Part shown: positions 43,312 to 58,183 of the stretch, in pieces
Numbering within the stretch: the first letter of the stretch is position 1
Layout: every line of letters begins with the position of its first letter
Source of the DNA: Megachile rotundata
Taxonomy: Eukaryota > Arthropoda > Insecta > Hymenoptera > Megachilidae
Length of the DNA stretch: 64,000 nucleotides
Direction of reading: 5' to 3'
NCBI RefSeq assembly: GCF_050947335.1
Contig: NW_027474092.1
Span: 1-64,000 of the forward strand
The notes under the pieces: generated by a model
What the model was told of the DNA's origin: nothing
Seen by the model: only the letters and a program-made list of their open reading frames with translations
Database searches by the model: none
Made by a program: the position numbers and the translations under genes

Positions 43312-43396
43312 TAGAACGATAATTACTATACTTATTACTCTTATTATTATCAGTCTAACACTCATATTATTAGCCGAATTATGCTTATATGATCGA
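43312..43396 (+). repeat. 85-bp monomer (two-base insertion)
   Basis: This unit reads tctaacactcat where tctaactcat is usual, adding two bases. The next tagaacg starts at 43,397, 85 bp after this one. Related HOR copies at the same place (34.8, 36.6, 39.3 and 41.6 kb) lack the insertion, so it arose after those copies separated. It is the only 85-bp unit I noticed. Confidence 0.9.
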
Positions 43397-44093
43397 TAGA
43401 ACGACAATTACTATACTCATTACTCTTATTATTATCAATCTAACTCATATTATTAGCCATATTATGCTTATATGATCGATAGAACGACAATTACTATACT
43501 CATTACTCTTATTATTATCAATCTAACTCATATTATTAGCCATATTATGCTTATATGATCGATAGAACTACATTTACTATACTCATTACTCTTATTATTA
43601 TCAATCTAACTCATATTATTAGCCATATTATGCTTATATGATCGACAGAACGACAATTACTATACTTATTACACTCACTATTATCAATCTAACTCATATT
43701 ATTAACCATATTATGCAGATATGATCGATAGAACGACAATTACTATTCTCATTACTCTTATTATTATCAATCTAACTCATCTTATTAGCCATATTATGCT
43801 TATATGATCGACAGAACGGCAACTACTATACTTATTACACTCCCTGTTATCAATCTAACTCATATTATTAACCATGTTATGCTTATATGATCGGTAGAAC
43901 GATAATTACTATACTTATTACTCTTATTATTATCAATCTAACTCACATTATTAGCCAAATTATGCTTATATGATCGATAGAACGACAATTACTATACTTA
44001 TGACTCTTATTATTATCAATCTAACTCATATTATTAGCCATATTATGCTTATATGATCGATAGAACGACATTTACTACACTTATTACTCTTAT
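43397..44093. repeat. Satellite segment between HOR domains
   Basis: Monomers follow the order seen after the equivalent point of the 22- and 28-mers (cgatag, tagaactacattt, cgacag with acactcact, gcagatatg with attctc, acactccctg). They are followed by the cassette series up to gacatttactacac. There is no separate HOR and no other sequence. Confidence 0.75.
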
Positions 44094-45255
44094 TATTATC
44101 AATCTAACTCATATTATTAGCCATATTATGCAGATATGATCGATAGAACGACAATTACTATTCTCATTACTCTTATTATTATCAATCTAACTCATCTTAT
44201 TAGCCATATTATGCTTATATGATCGACAGAACGACAATTACTATTCTTATTACACTCCCTGTTATCAATCTAACTCATATTATTAACCATATTATGCTTA
44301 TATGATCGGTAGAACGATAATTACTATACTTATTACTCTTATTATTATCAATCTAACTCATATTATTAGCCAAATTATGCTTATATGATCGATAGAACGA
44401 CAATTACTATACTCATTACTCTTATTATTATCAATCTAACTCATATTATTAGCCATATTATGCTTATATGATCGGTAGAACGATAATTACTATACTTATT
44501 AGTCTTATTATTATCAATCTAACTCATATTATTAGCCATATTATGCTTATATGATCGATAGAACTACATTTACTATACTCATTACTCTCATTATTATCAA
44601 TCTAACTCATATTATTAGCCATATTATGCTTATGTGGTCGATAGAACGACAATTACTATACTTATTGCTCTTATTATTATCAATCTAACTCAAATTATTA
44701 GCCATATTATGCTTATATGATCGACAGAACGACAATTACTATACTTATTACACTCACTATTATCAATCTAACTCATATTATTAACCATATTATGCAGATA
44801 TGATCGATAGAACGACAACTACTATACTGATTACTCTTATTATTATCAATCTAACTCATATTATTAGCCATATTATGCTTATATGATCGACAGAACGACA
44901 ATTACTATACTTATTACACTTATTATTATCAATCTAACTCATATTATTAGCCATATTATGCTTATATGATCGACAGAACGACAATTACTATACTTATTAC
45001 ACTCACTATTATCAATCTAACTCATATTATTAACCATATTATGCAGATATGATCGATAGAACGACAATTACTATACTGATTACTCTTATTATTATCAATC
45101 TAACTCATATTATTTGCCATATTATGCTTATATGATCGATAGAACGACAATTACTATACGTATTACTCTTATTATTATCAATCTAACTCATATTATTAGC
45201 CATATTATGCTTATATGATCGTCAGAACGACAATTACTATACTTATTACACTCAC
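44094..45255. repeat. 14-monomer HOR, copy 1 (1,162 bp)
   Basis: The marker ttagtcttatt occurs at about 44,499 and 45,661, 1,162 bp or 14 x 83 apart. Other shared markers are tattgctc, caaattatt and gacaactac. The copies differ more than in neighbouring HORs: tagaactacattt/tagaacacaattt, ctctcatt/ctcttatt, tactcattac/tacttattac and ttattattatc/ttactattatc. This is an older duplication. Confidence 0.87.
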
Positions 45256-46231
45256 TATTATCAATCTAACTCATATTATTAACCATATTATGCAGATATG
45301 ATCGATAGAACGACAATTACTATTCTCATTACTCTTATTATTATCAATCTAACTCATCTTATTAGCCATATTATGCTTATATGATCGACAGAACGACAAT
45401 TACTATTCTTATTACACTCCCTGTTATCAATCTAACTCATATTATTAACCATATTATGCTTATATGATCGGTAGAACGATAATTACTATACCTATTACTC
45501 TTATTATTATCAATCTAACTCATATTATTAGCCAAATTATGCTTATATGATCGATAGAACGACAATTACTATACTTATTACTCTTATTATTATCAATCTA
45601 ACTCATATTATTAGCCATATTATGCTTATATGATCGGTAGAACGATAATTACTATACTTATTAGTCTTATTATTATCAATCTAACTCATATTATTAGCCA
45701 TATTATGCTTATATGATCGATAGAACACAATTTACTATACTCATTACTCTTATTATTATCAATCTAACTCATATTATTAGCCATATTATGCTTATGTGGT
45801 CGATAGAACGACAATTACTATACTTATTGCTCTTATTATTATCAATCTAACTCAAATTATTAGCCATATTATGCTTATATGATCGACAGAACGACAATTA
45901 CTATACTTATTACACTCACTATTATCAATCTAACTCATATTATTAACCATATTATGCAGATATGATCGATAGAACGACAACTACTATACTGATTACTCTT
46001 ACTATTATCAATCTAACTCATATTATTAGCCATATTATGCTTATATGATCGACAGAACGACAATTACTATACTTATTACACTTATTATTATCAATCTAAC
46101 TCATATTATTAGCCATATTATGCTTATATGATCGACAGAACGACAATTACTATACTTATTACACTCACTATTATCAATCTAACTCATATTATTAACCATA
46201 TTATGCAGATATGATCGATAGAACGACAATT
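45256..46231. repeat. 14-monomer HOR, copy 2 (partial)
   Basis: This follows copy 1 until 46,232, where attgct replaces attact. It carries an unusual tagaacacaattt start (near 45,720), a form of the tagaactacattt class seen nowhere else in the window. Confidence 0.87.
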
Positions 46232-47209
46232 GCTATACTGATTATTCTTATTATTATCAATCTAACTCATATTATTAGCCATATTATGCTTATATGATCG
46301 ACAGAACGACAATTACTATTCTTATTACACTCCCTGTTATCAATCTAACTCATATTATTAACCATATTATGCTTATATGATCGATAGAACGACAATTACT
46401 ACACGGATTACTCTTATTATTATCAATCTAACTCATATTATTTGCCATATTATGCTTATATGATCGATAGAACGACAATTACTATACGTATTACTCTTAT
46501 TATTATCAATCTAACTCATATTATTAGCCATATTATGCTTATATGAGCGACAGAACGACAATTACTATACTTATTACACTCACTATTATCAATCTAACTC
46601 ATATTATTAACCATATTATGCAGATATGATCGATAGAACGACAATTACTACACGGATTACTCTTATTATTATCAATCTAACTCATATTATTTGCCATATT
46701 ATGCTTATATGATCGATAGAACGACAATTACTATACGTATTACTCTTATTATTATCAATCTAACTCATATTATTAGCCATATTATGCTTATATGATCGAC
46801 AGAACGACAATTACTATACATATTACACTCACTATTATCAATCTAACTCATATTAGTAACCATGTTATGCAGATATGATCGATAGAACGACAATTACTAT
46901 ACTCATTACTCTTATTATTATCAATCTAACTTATATTATTAGCCATATTATGCTTATATAATCGACAGAACGACAATTACAATTCTTATTACACTCCCTG
47001 TTATCAATCTAACTCATATTATTAATCATATTATGCTTATATGATCGGTAGAACGATAATTACTATACTTATTACTCATAGCATTACCAATCTAACTCAT
47101 ATTATTAGCCATATTATGCTTATATGATCGATAGAACGACTATTACTATACTCATTACTCTTATTATTATCAATCTAACTCATATTATTAGCCATATTAT
47201 GGTTATATG

Positions 47210-47760
47210 ATCGACAGAACGACAATTACTATTCTTATTACACTCCCTGTTATCAATCTAACTCATATTATTAACCATATTATGCTTATATGATCGATAG
47301 AACGACAATTACTATACTTATTACTCTTATTATTATAAATGTAACTCATATTATTAGCCATATAATGCTTATATGATCGATAGAACGACAATTACTATAC
47401 TTATTACTCTTATTATTATCAATCTAACTCATATTATTAGCCATATTATGCTTATATAAACGACAGAACGACAATTACTATACTTATTACACTCACTATT
47501 ATCAATCTAACTCATATTATTAACCATATGATGCAGATATGATCGATAGAACGACAATTGCTATACTGATTATTCTTATTATTATCAATCTAACTCATAT
47601 TATTAGCCATATTATGCTTATATGATCGATAGAACGACAATTACTATACTTATTACTCTTATTATTATCAATCTAACTCATATTATTAGCCATATTATGC
47701 TTATATGAGCGACAGAACGACAATTACTATACTTATTACACTCACTATTATCAATCTAAC
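47210..47760. repeat. 18-monomer-spaced block, copy 1
   Basis: This block matches 48,704-49,254 at 1,494 bp (18 x 83). The marker aaacgacag is at 47,458 and 48,952, and the ttataaatgtaac unit is shared. One difference was noticed, catatgatg near 47,526 against catattatg. The match stops where taactcat becomes taacacat. Confidence 0.85.
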
Positions 47761-48034
47761 TCATATTATTAACCATATTATGCAGATATGATCGATAGAA
47801 CGACAATTACTATACTGATTACTCTTATTATTATCAATCTAACACATATTATTTGCCATATTATGCTTATATGATCGATAGATCGACAATTACTATACGT
47901 ATTACTCTTATTATTATCAATCTAACTCATATTATTAGCCATATTATGCTTATATGATCGACAGAACGACAATTACTATGCTTATTACACTCACTATTAT
48001 CAATCTAACTCGTATTAGTAACCATATTATGCAG

Positions 48035-48542
48035 ATATGATCGATAGAACGACAATTACTATACTCATTACTCTTATTATTATCAATCTAACTTATATTA
48101 TTAGCCATATTATGCTTATATAATCGACAGAACGACAATTACTATTCTTGTTACACTCCCTGTTATCAATCTAACTCATATTATTAACCATATTATGCTT
48201 ATATGATCGACAGGACGACAATTACTATTCTTATTACACTCCCTGTTATCAATCTAACTCATATTATTAACCATATTATGCTTATATGATCGGTAGAACG
48301 ATAATTACTATACTTATTACTGTTATTATTATCAATCTAACTCATATTATTAGCCGAATTATGCTTATATGAGCGATAGAACGACAATTACTATACTCAT
48401 TACTCTTATTATTATCAATCCAACTCATATTATTAGCCATATTATGCTTATATGATCGATAGAACGACAATTACTATACTCATTACTCTTATTATTATCA
48501 ATCTAACTCATATTATTAGCCATATTATGCTTATATGATCGA
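48035..48542. repeat. 15-monomer-spaced block, copy 1
   Basis: This block matches 49,280-49,787 at 1,245 bp (15 x 83). It is marked by attcttgttac (near 48,144 and 49,389), two acactccctg monomers in a row, attactgtt, gagcgatag and aatccaac. The only difference noticed is attactc/attgctc near 48,401/49,646. Confidence 0.85.
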
Positions 48543-48703
48543 CAGAACGACAATTACTATACATATTACAATCACTATTATCAATCTAACTCATATTAGT
48601 AACCATATTATGCAGATATGATCGATAGAACGACAATTACTATACTCATTACTCTTATTATTATCAATCTAACTTATATTATTAGCCATATTATGCTTAT
48701 ATA

Positions 48704-49254
48704 ATCGACAGAACGACAATTACTATTCTTATTACACTCCCTGTTATCAATCTAACTCATATTATTAACCATATTATGCTTATATGATCGATAGAACGAC
48801 AATTACTATACTTATTACTCTTATTATTATAAATGTAACTCATATTATTAGCCATATAATGCTTATATGATCGATAGAACGACAATTACTATACTTATTA
48901 CTCTTATTATTATCAATCTAACTCATATTATTAGCCATATTATGCTTATATAAACGACAGAACGACAATTACTATACTTATTACACTCACTATTATCAAT
49001 CTAACTCATATTATTAACCATATTATGCAGATATGATCGATAGAACGACAATTGCTATACTGATTATTCTTATTATTATCAATCTAACTCATATTATTAG
49101 CCATATTATGCTTATATGATCGATAGAACGACAATTACTATACTTATTACTCTTATTATTATCAATCTAACTCATATTATTAGCCATATTATGCTTATAT
49201 GAGCGACAGAACGACAATTACTATACTTATTACACTCACTATTATCAATCTAAC
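48704..49254. repeat. 18-monomer-spaced block, copy 2
   Basis: This is the partner of 47,210-47,760. It runs straight into a tatttgcc monomer and then into the second copy of the 15-monomer-spaced block, so two exchange events abut here. Confidence 0.85.
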
Positions 49255-49279
49255 ACATATTATTTGCCATATTATGCTT

Positions 49280-49787
49280 ATATGATCGATAGAACGACAA
49301 TTACTATACTCATTACTCTTATTATTATCAATCTAACTTATATTATTAGCCATATTATGCTTATATAATCGACAGAACGACAATTACTATTCTTGTTACA
49401 CTCCCTGTTATCAATCTAACTCATATTATTAACCATATTATGCTTATATGATCGACAGGACGACAATTACTATTCTTATTACACTCCCTGTTATCAATCT
49501 AACTCATATTATTAACCATATTATGCTTATATGATCGGTAGAACGATAATTACTATACTTATTACTGTTATTATTATCAATCTAACTCATATTATTAGCC
49601 GAATTATGCTTATATGAGCGATAGAACGACAATTACTATACTCATTGCTCTTATTATTATCAATCCAACTCATATTATTAGCCATATTATGCTTATATGA
49701 TCGATAGAACGACAATTACTATACTCATTACTCTTATTATTATCAATCTAACTCATATTATTAGCCATATTATGCTTATATGATCGA
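49280..49787. repeat. 15-monomer-spaced block, copy 2
   Basis: This is the partner of 48,035-48,542. It ends where cgatagaactac replaces cgacagaacgac. It is followed by ordinary right-domain monomers (tagaactacattt, gtggtcg, accctt, acactcact). Confidence 0.85.
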
Positions 49788-51862
49788 TAGAACTACATTT
49801 ACTATACTCATTACTCTTATTATTATCAATCTAACTCATATTATTAGCCATATTATGCTTATGTGGTCGATAGAACGACAATTACTATACTTATTACCCT
49901 TATTATTATCAATCTAACTCATATTATTAGCCATATTATGCTTATATGATCGACAGAACGACAATTACTATACTTATTACACTCACTATTATCAATCTAA
50001 CTCATATTATTAACCGTATTATGCAGATATGATCGATAGAACGACAATTACTATACTGATTATTCTTATTATTATCAATCTAACTCATATTATTAGCCAT
50101 ATTATGCTTATATGATCGATAGAACGACAATTACTATACTTATTACTCTTATTATTATCAATCTAACTCATATTATTAGCCATATTATGCTTATATGAGC
50201 GACAGAACGACAATTACTATACTTCTTACACTCACTATTATCAATCTAACTCATATTATTAACCATATTATGCAGATATGATCGATAGAACGACAATTAC
50301 TATGCTCATTACTCTTATTATTATCAATCTAACTCATATTATTAGCCATATTATGCTTATATGATCGACAGAACGACAATTACTATTCTTATTACACTCC
50401 CTGTTATCAATCTAACTCATATTATTAACCATGTTATGCTTATATGATCGGTAGAACGATAATTACTATACTTATTACTCTTATTATTATCAATCTAACT
50501 CACATTATTAGCCAAATTATGCTTATATGATAGATAGAACGACAATTACTATACTTATTACTCTTATTATTATCAATCTAATTCATATTATTAGCCATAT
50601 TATGCTTATATGATCGACAGAACGACAATTACTATACTTATTACACTCACTATTATCAATCTAACTCATATTATTAACCATATTATGCAGATATGATCGA
50701 TAGAACGACAATTGCTATACTGATTATTCTTATTATTATCAATCTAACTCATATTATTAGCCATATTATGCTTATATGATCGATAGAACGACAATTACTA
50801 TACTTATTACTCTTATTATTATCAATCTAACTCATATTATTAGCCATATTATGCTTATATGAGCGACAGAACGACAATTACTATACTTATTACACTCACT
50901 ATTTTCAATCTAACTCATATTATTAACCATATTATGCAGATATGATCGATAGAACGACAATTACTATACTGATTACTCTTATTATTATCAATCTAACTCA
51001 TATTATTTGCCATATTATGCTTATATGATCGATAGAACGACAATTACTATACGTATTACTCTTATTATTATCAATCTAACTCATATTATTAGCCATATTA
51101 TTCTTATATGATCGACAGAACGACAATTACTATACATATTACACTCACTATTATCAATCTAACTCATATTAGTAACCATATTATGCAGATATGATCGATA
51201 GAACGACAATTACTATACTCATTACTCTTATTATTATCAATCTAACTTATATTATTAGCCATATTATGCTTATATGATCGACAGAACGACTATTACTGTA
51301 CTTATTACACTCACTATTATCAATCTAACTCATATTATTAACCATATTATGCAGATATGATCGATAGAACGACAATTACTATACTGATAACTCTTATTAT
51401 TAACAATCTAACTCATATTAGTAGCCATATTATGCTTATATGATCGATAGAACGACAATTACTATACTTATAACTCTTATTATTATCAATCTAACTCATA
51501 TTATTAGCCATATTATGCTTATATGATCGACAGAACGACAATTACTATACTCATTACTCTTCTTATTATCAATCTTACTCATATTATTTGCCATATTATG
51601 CTTATATGATCGACAGGACGACAATTACTATTCTTATTACACTCCCTGTTATCAATCTAACTCATATTATTAACCATATTATGCTTATATGATCGGTAGA
51701 ACGATAATTACTATACTTATTACTCTTATTATTATCAATCTAACTCATATTATTAGCCGAATTATGCTTATATGATCGATAGAACGACAATTACTATACT
51801 CATTACTCTTATTATTATCAATCTAACTCATATTATTAGCCATATTATGCTTATATGATCGA

Positions 51863-51944
51863 TAGAACGACAATTACTATACTCATTACTCTTATTATTA
51901 TCAATCTAACTCATATTATTAGCCATATTATGCTTAATGATCGG
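51863..51944 (+). repeat. 82-bp monomer (gcttaatga)
   Basis: The usual gcttatatga reads gcttaatga, one base shorter, so the next tagaacg starts 82 bp later at 51,945. The unit following it begins a block (51,937 on) that is shared with 55,837 on, where the base is present. The deletion therefore sits exactly at a duplication edge. Confidence 0.85.
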
Positions 51945-52804
51945 TAGAACGATAATTACTATACTTATTACTCTTATTATTATCAATCTAACTCATATTA
52001 TTAGCCAAATTATGCTTATATGATAGATAGAACGACAATTACTATACTTATTAATCTTATTATTATCAATCTAACTCATATTATTAGCCATATTATGCTT
52101 ATATGATCGACAGAACGACAATTACTATACTTATTACACTCACTATTATCAATCTAACTCATATTATTAACCATATTATGCAGATATGATCGATAGAACG
52201 ACAATTTCTATACTTATTACTCTTATTATTATAAATGTAACTCATATTATTAGCCATATTATGCTTATATGATCGATAGAACGACAATTACTATACTCAT
52301 TACTCTTATTATTATCAATCTAACTCATATTATTAGCCATATTATGCTTATATGATCGATAGAACTACATTTACTATACTCATTACTCTTACTATTATCA
52401 ATCTAACTCATACTATTAGCCATATTATGCTTATGTGGTCGATAGAACGACAATTACTATACTTATTACCCTTATTATTATCAATCTAACTCATATTATT
52501 AGCCATATTATGGTTATATGATCGACAGAACGACAATTACTATACTTATTACACTCACTATTATCAATCTAACTCATATTATTAACCATATTATGCAGAT
52601 ATGATCGATAGAACGACAATTACTATACTGATTATTCTTATTATTATCAATAAACTCATATTATTAGCCATATTATGCATATATGATCGATAGAACGACA
52701 ATTACTATACTTATTACTCTTATTATTATCAATCTAACTCATATTATTAGCCATATTATGCTTATATGATCGACAGAACGACAATTGCTATACTTATTAC
52801 ACTC
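51937..52804. repeat. 47-monomer-spaced block, copy 1
   Basis: This block matches 55,837-56,704 at 3,900 bp (47 monomers, one of 82 bp). The marker acaatttcta is at 52,201 and 56,101, next to the ttataaatgtaac unit. Differences noticed are attaatctt/attactctt and cgatagaactac/cgacagaactac. It ends where acactcact becomes acactccctg. Confidence 0.85.
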
Positions 52805-53453
52805 ACTATTATCAATCTAACTCATATTATTAACCATATTATGCAGATATGATCGATAGAACGACAATTACTATTCTCATTACTCTTATTATTATCAATC
52901 TAAATCATCTTATTAGCCATATTATGCTTATATGATCGACAGAACGACAATTACTATTCTTATTACACTCCCTGTTATCAATCTAACTCATATTATTAAC
53001 CATGTTATGCTTATATGATCGGTAGAACGATAATTACTGTACTTATTACTCTTATTATTATCAATCTAACTCATATTATTAGCCAAATTATGCTTATATG
53101 ATTGATAGAACGACAATTACTATACTTATTACTCTTATTATTATCAATCTAACTCATATTATTAGCCATATTATGCTTTAATGATCGACTGAACGACAAT
53201 TACTATACTTATTACACTCACTATTATCAATCTATCTCATATTATTAACCATATTATGCTTACATGATCGGTAGAACGATAATTACTATACTTATTACTC
53301 TTATTATTATCAGTCTAACTCATATTATTAGCCGAATTATGCTCATATGATCGACAGAACGACAATTACTGTACTTCTTACACTCACTATTATCAATCTA
53401 ACTCATATTATTAACCATATTATGCAGATATGATCGATAGAATGACAATTACA

Positions 53454-54180
53454 ATACTGATTACTCTTATTATTATCAATCTAACTCATATTATTAGCCA
53501 TATTATGCTTATATGATCGACAGAACGACAATTACTGTACTTATTACACTCACTATTATCAATCTGACTCATATTATTAACCATATTATGCAGATATGAT
53601 CGATAGAACGACAATTACTATACTGATTACTCTTATTATTATCAATCTAACTCATATTATTTGCCATATTATGCTTATATGATCGATAGAACGACAATTA
53701 CTATACGTATTACTCTTATCATTATCAATCTAACTCATATTATTAGCCATATTATGCTTATATGAGCGACAGAACGACAATTACTATACTTCTTACACTC
53801 ACTATTATCAATCTAACTCATATTATTAACCATATTATGCAGATATGATCGATAGCACGACAATTACTATTCTCATTACTCTTATTATTATCAATCTAAC
53901 TCATCTTATTAGACATATTATGCTTATATGATCGACAGAACGACAATTACTATTCTTATTACACTCCCTGTTATCAATATAACTCATATTATTAACCATG
54001 TTATGTTTATATGATCGGTAGAACGATAATTACTATACTTATTACTCTTATTATTATCAATCTAACTCATATTATTAGCCAAATTATGCTTATATGATCG
54101 ATAGAACGACAATTACTATACTTATTACTCTTATTATTATCAATCTAACTCATATTATTAGCCATATTATGGTTATATGA
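53454..54180. repeat. 11-monomer-spaced block inside the 56-mer, copy 1
   Basis: This block matches 54,367-55,093 at 913 bp (11 x 83). The marker tctgactc is at about 53,562 and 54,475, and tatttgcc and tacgtattac are shared. Several substitutions separate the copies (gatagcacg/gatagaacg, ttagacat/ttagccat, tcaatataac/tcaatctaac, ttatgttta/ttatgctta), so it is older than the HOR copies containing it. Confidence 0.83.
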
Positions 54181-54366
54181 TCGACAGAACGGCAATTACT
54201 ATACTTATTACACTCACTATTATCAATCTAATTCATATTATTAACCATATTATGCAGATATGATCGATAGAACGACAATTGCTATACTGATTATTCTTAT
54301 TATTATCAATCTAACTCATATTATTAGCCATATTATGCTTATATGATCGATAGAACGACAATTACT

Positions 54367-55093
54367 ATACTGATTACTCTTATTATTATCAATCTAACTC
54401 ATATTATTAGCCATATTATGCTTATATGATCGACAGAACGACAATTACTGTACTTATTACACTCACTATTATCAATCTGACTCATATTATTAACCATATT
54501 ATGCAGATATGATCGATAGAACGACAATTACTATACTGATTACTCTTATTATTATCAATCTAACTCATATTATTTGCCATATTATGCTTATATGATCGAT
54601 AGAACGACAATTACTATACGTATTACTCTTATTATTATCAATCTAACTCATATTATTAGCCATATTATGCTTATATGAGCGAAAGAACGACAATTACTAT
54701 ACTTCTTACACTCACTATTATCAATCTAACTCATATTATTAACCATATTATGGAGATATGATCGATAGAACGACAATTACTATTCTCATTACTCTTATTA
54801 TTAACAATCTAACTCATCTTATTAGCCATATTATGCTTATATGATCGACAGAACGACAATTACTATTCTTATTACACTCCCTGTTATCAATCTAACTCAT
54901 ATTATTAACCATATTATGCTTATATGATCGGTAGAACGATAATTACTATACTTATTACTCTTATTATTATCAATCTAACCCATATTATTAGCCAAATTAT
55001 GCTTATATGATCGATAGAACGACAATTACTATACTTATTACTCTTATTATTATCAATCTAACTCATATTATTAGCCATATTATGCTTATATGA
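54367..55093. repeat. 11-monomer-spaced block inside the 56-mer, copy 2
   Basis: This is the partner of 53,454-54,180. It carries its own variants gagcgaaag, ttatggagat and taacccat. Both partners are repeated together at 4,647-bp spacing. Confidence 0.83.
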
Positions 55094-55836
55094 TCGGTAG
55101 AACGATAATTACTATACTTATTAGTCTTATTATTATCAATCTAACTCATATTATTAGCCATATTATGCTTATATGATCGATCGAACTACATTTACTATAC
55201 TCATTACTCTTATTATTATCAATCTAACTCATATTATTAGCCATATTATGCTTATGTGGTCGATAGAACGACAATTACTATACTTATTGCTCTTATTATT
55301 ATCAATCTAACTCATATTATTAGCCATATTATGCTTATATGATCGACAGAACGACAATTACTATACTTATTACACTCACTATTATCAATCTAACTCATAT
55401 TATTAACCATATTATGCAGATATGATCGATAGAACGACAACTACTATACTGATTACTCTTATTATTATCAATCTAACTCATATTATTTGCCATATTATGC
55501 TTATATGATCGATAGAACGACAATTACTATACGTATTACTCTTATTATTATCAATCTAACTCATATTATTAGCCATATTATGCTTATATGATCGACAGAA
55601 CGACAATTACTATAGATATTACACTCACTATTATCAATCTAACTCATATTAGTAACCATATTATGCAGATATGATCGATAGAACGACAATTACTATACTC
55701 ATTACTCTTATTATTATCAATCTAACTCATCTTATTAGCCATATTATGCTTATATGATCGACAGAACGACAATTACTATTCTTATTACACTCCCTGTTAT
55801 CAATCTAACTCATATTATTAACCATGTTATGCTTAT

Positions 55837-56704
55837 ATGATCGGTAGAACGATAATTACTATACTTATTACTCTTATTATTATCAATCTAACTCATATTA
55901 TTAGCCAAATTATGCTTATATGATAGATAGAACGACAATTACTATACTTATTACTCTTATTATTATCAATCTAACTCATATTATTAGCCATATTATGCTT
56001 ATATGATCGACAGAACGACAATTACTATACTTATTACACTCACTATTATCAATCTAACTCATATTATTAACCATATTATGCAGATATGATCGATAGAACG
56101 ACAATTTCTATACTTATTACTCTTATTATTATAAATGTAACTCATATTATTAGCCATATTATGCTTATATGATCGATAGAACGACAATTACTATACTCAT
56201 TACTCTTATTATTATCAATCTAACTCATATTATTAGCCATATTATGCTTATATGATCGACAGAACTACATTTACTATACTCATTACTCTTACTATTATCA
56301 ATCTAACTCATACTATTAGCCATATTATGCTTATGTGGTCGATAGAACGACAATTACTATACTTATTACCCTTATTATTATCAATCTAACTCATATTATT
56401 AGCCATATTATGGTTATATGATCGACAGAACGACAATTACTATACTTATTACACTCACTATTATCAATCTAACTCATATTATTAACCATATTATGCAGAT
56501 ATGATCGATAGAACGACAATTACTATACTGATTATTCTTATTATTATCAATAAACTCATATTATTAGCCATATTATGCATATATGATCGATAGAACGACA
56601 ATTACTATACTTATTACTCTTATTATTATCAATCTAACTCATATTATTAGCCATATTATGCTTATATGATCGACAGAACGACAATTGCTATACTTATTAC
56701 ACTC
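55837..56704. repeat. 47-monomer-spaced block, copy 2
   Basis: This is the partner of 51,937-52,804. It lies inside the first copy of the 56-mer HOR and recurs again 4,647 bp on (acaatttcta at 60,748). The duplication therefore occurred before the 56-mer was amplified. Confidence 0.85.
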
Positions 56705-57187
56705 CCTGTTATCAATCTAACTCATATTATTAGCCATATTATGCTTATATGATCGATAGAACTACATTTACTATACTCATTACTCTTATTATTATCAATC
56801 TAACTCATATTATCAGCCATATTATGCTTATATGATCGACAGGACGACAATTACTATTCTTATTACACTCCCTGTTATCAATCTAGCTCATATTATTAAC
56901 CATATTATGCTTACATGATCGGTAGAACGATAATTACTATACTTATTACTCTTATTATTATCAGTCTAACTCATATTATTAGCCGAATTATGCTCATATG
57001 ATCGACAGAACGACAATTACTGTACTTCTTACACTCACTATTATCAATCTAACTCATATTATTAACCATATTATGCAGATATGATCGATAGAATGACAAT
57101 TACAATACTGATTACTCTTATTATTATCAATCTAACTCATATTATTAGCCATATTATGCTTGTATGATCGACAGAACGACAATTACT
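56693..57187. repeat. 12-monomer-spaced block inside the 56-mer, copy 1
   Basis: This block matches 57,689-58,183 at 996 bp (12 x 83). The marker tatcagcc is at 56,811 and 57,807, followed by gcttacatg, tcagtct and gctcatatg in both. The second partner spans the boundary between 56-mer copies 1 and 2. The pair is repeated near 61.3-61.8 and 62.3-62.8 kb. Confidence 0.85.
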
Positions 57188-57688
57188 ATACTTATTACTC
57201 TTATTATTATCAATCTAACTCATATTATTAGCCATATTATGCTTTAATGATCGACTGAACGACAATTACTATACTTATTACACTCACTATTATCAATCTA
57301 TCTCATATTATTAACCATATTATGCAGATATGATCGATAGAACGACAATTGCTATACTGATTATTCTTATTATTATCAATCTAACTCATATTATTAGCCA
57401 TATTATGCTTATATGATCGATAGAACGACAATTACTATACTTATTACTCTTATTATTATCAATCTAACTCATATTATTAGCCATATTATGCTTATATGAG
57501 CGACAGAACGACAATTACTATACTTCTTACACTCACTATTATCAATCTAACTCATATTATTAACCATATTATGCAGATATGACCGATAGAACGACAATTA
57601 CTATACTCATTACTCTTATTATTATCAATCTAACTCATCTTATTAGCCATATAATGCTTATATGATCGACAGAACGACCATTAATATT

Positions 57689-58183
57689 CTTATTACACTC
57701 CCTGTTATCAATCTAACTCATATTATTAGCCATATTATGCTTATATGATCGATAGAACTACATTTACTATACTCATTACTCTTATTATTATCAATCTAAC
57801 TCATATTATCAGCCATATTATGCTTATATGATCGACAGGACGACAATTACTATTCTTATTACACTCCCTGTTATCAATCTAGCTCATATTATTAACCATA
57901 TTATGCTTACATGATCGGTAGAACGATAATTACTATACTTATTACTCTTATTATTATCAGTCTAACTCATATTATTAGCCGAATTATGCTCATATGATCG
58001 ACAGAACGACAATTACTGTACTTCTTACACTCACTATTATCAATCTAACTCATATTATTAACCATATTATGCAGATATGATCGATAGAATGACAATTACA
58101 ATACTGATTACTCTTATTATTATCAATCTAACTCATATTATTAGCCATATTATGCTTATATGATCGACAGAACGACAATTACT
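57689..58183. repeat. 12-monomer-spaced block, copy 2
   Basis: This is the partner of 56,693-57,187. The only internal difference noticed is the gcttgtatg substitution in copy 1. The match ends where tactatact becomes tactgtact. Confidence 0.85.

Larger units (their letters stand above)
46232..53235. repeat. Mosaic region of short duplications
   Basis: No single HOR covers this stretch. Local in-register duplications at 15-, 18- and 21-monomer spacing overlap one another, and markers such as tatttgcc, tacgtattac, ttagtaacc, tataaacgacag, tataatcgacag and ttattataaatgtaac recur in changing order. A one-base deletion lies at 51,863-51,944. All of it is the same satellite, and I saw no gene, transposon or unique sequence. 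Confidence 0.8.
53236..57882. repeat. 56-monomer HOR, copy 1 (4,647 bp)
   Basis: The rare marker ttatgttta is at 54,001, 58,648 and 63,295, spaced exactly 4,647 bp apart (55 units of 83 bp plus one of 82 bp). The match starts at 53,236/57,883, after tctatctc/tctagctc. One difference from copy 2 is at 57,162 (gcttgtatg for gcttatatg). Two internal duplications are nested in it, at 11- and 12-monomer spacing. Confidence 0.94.
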
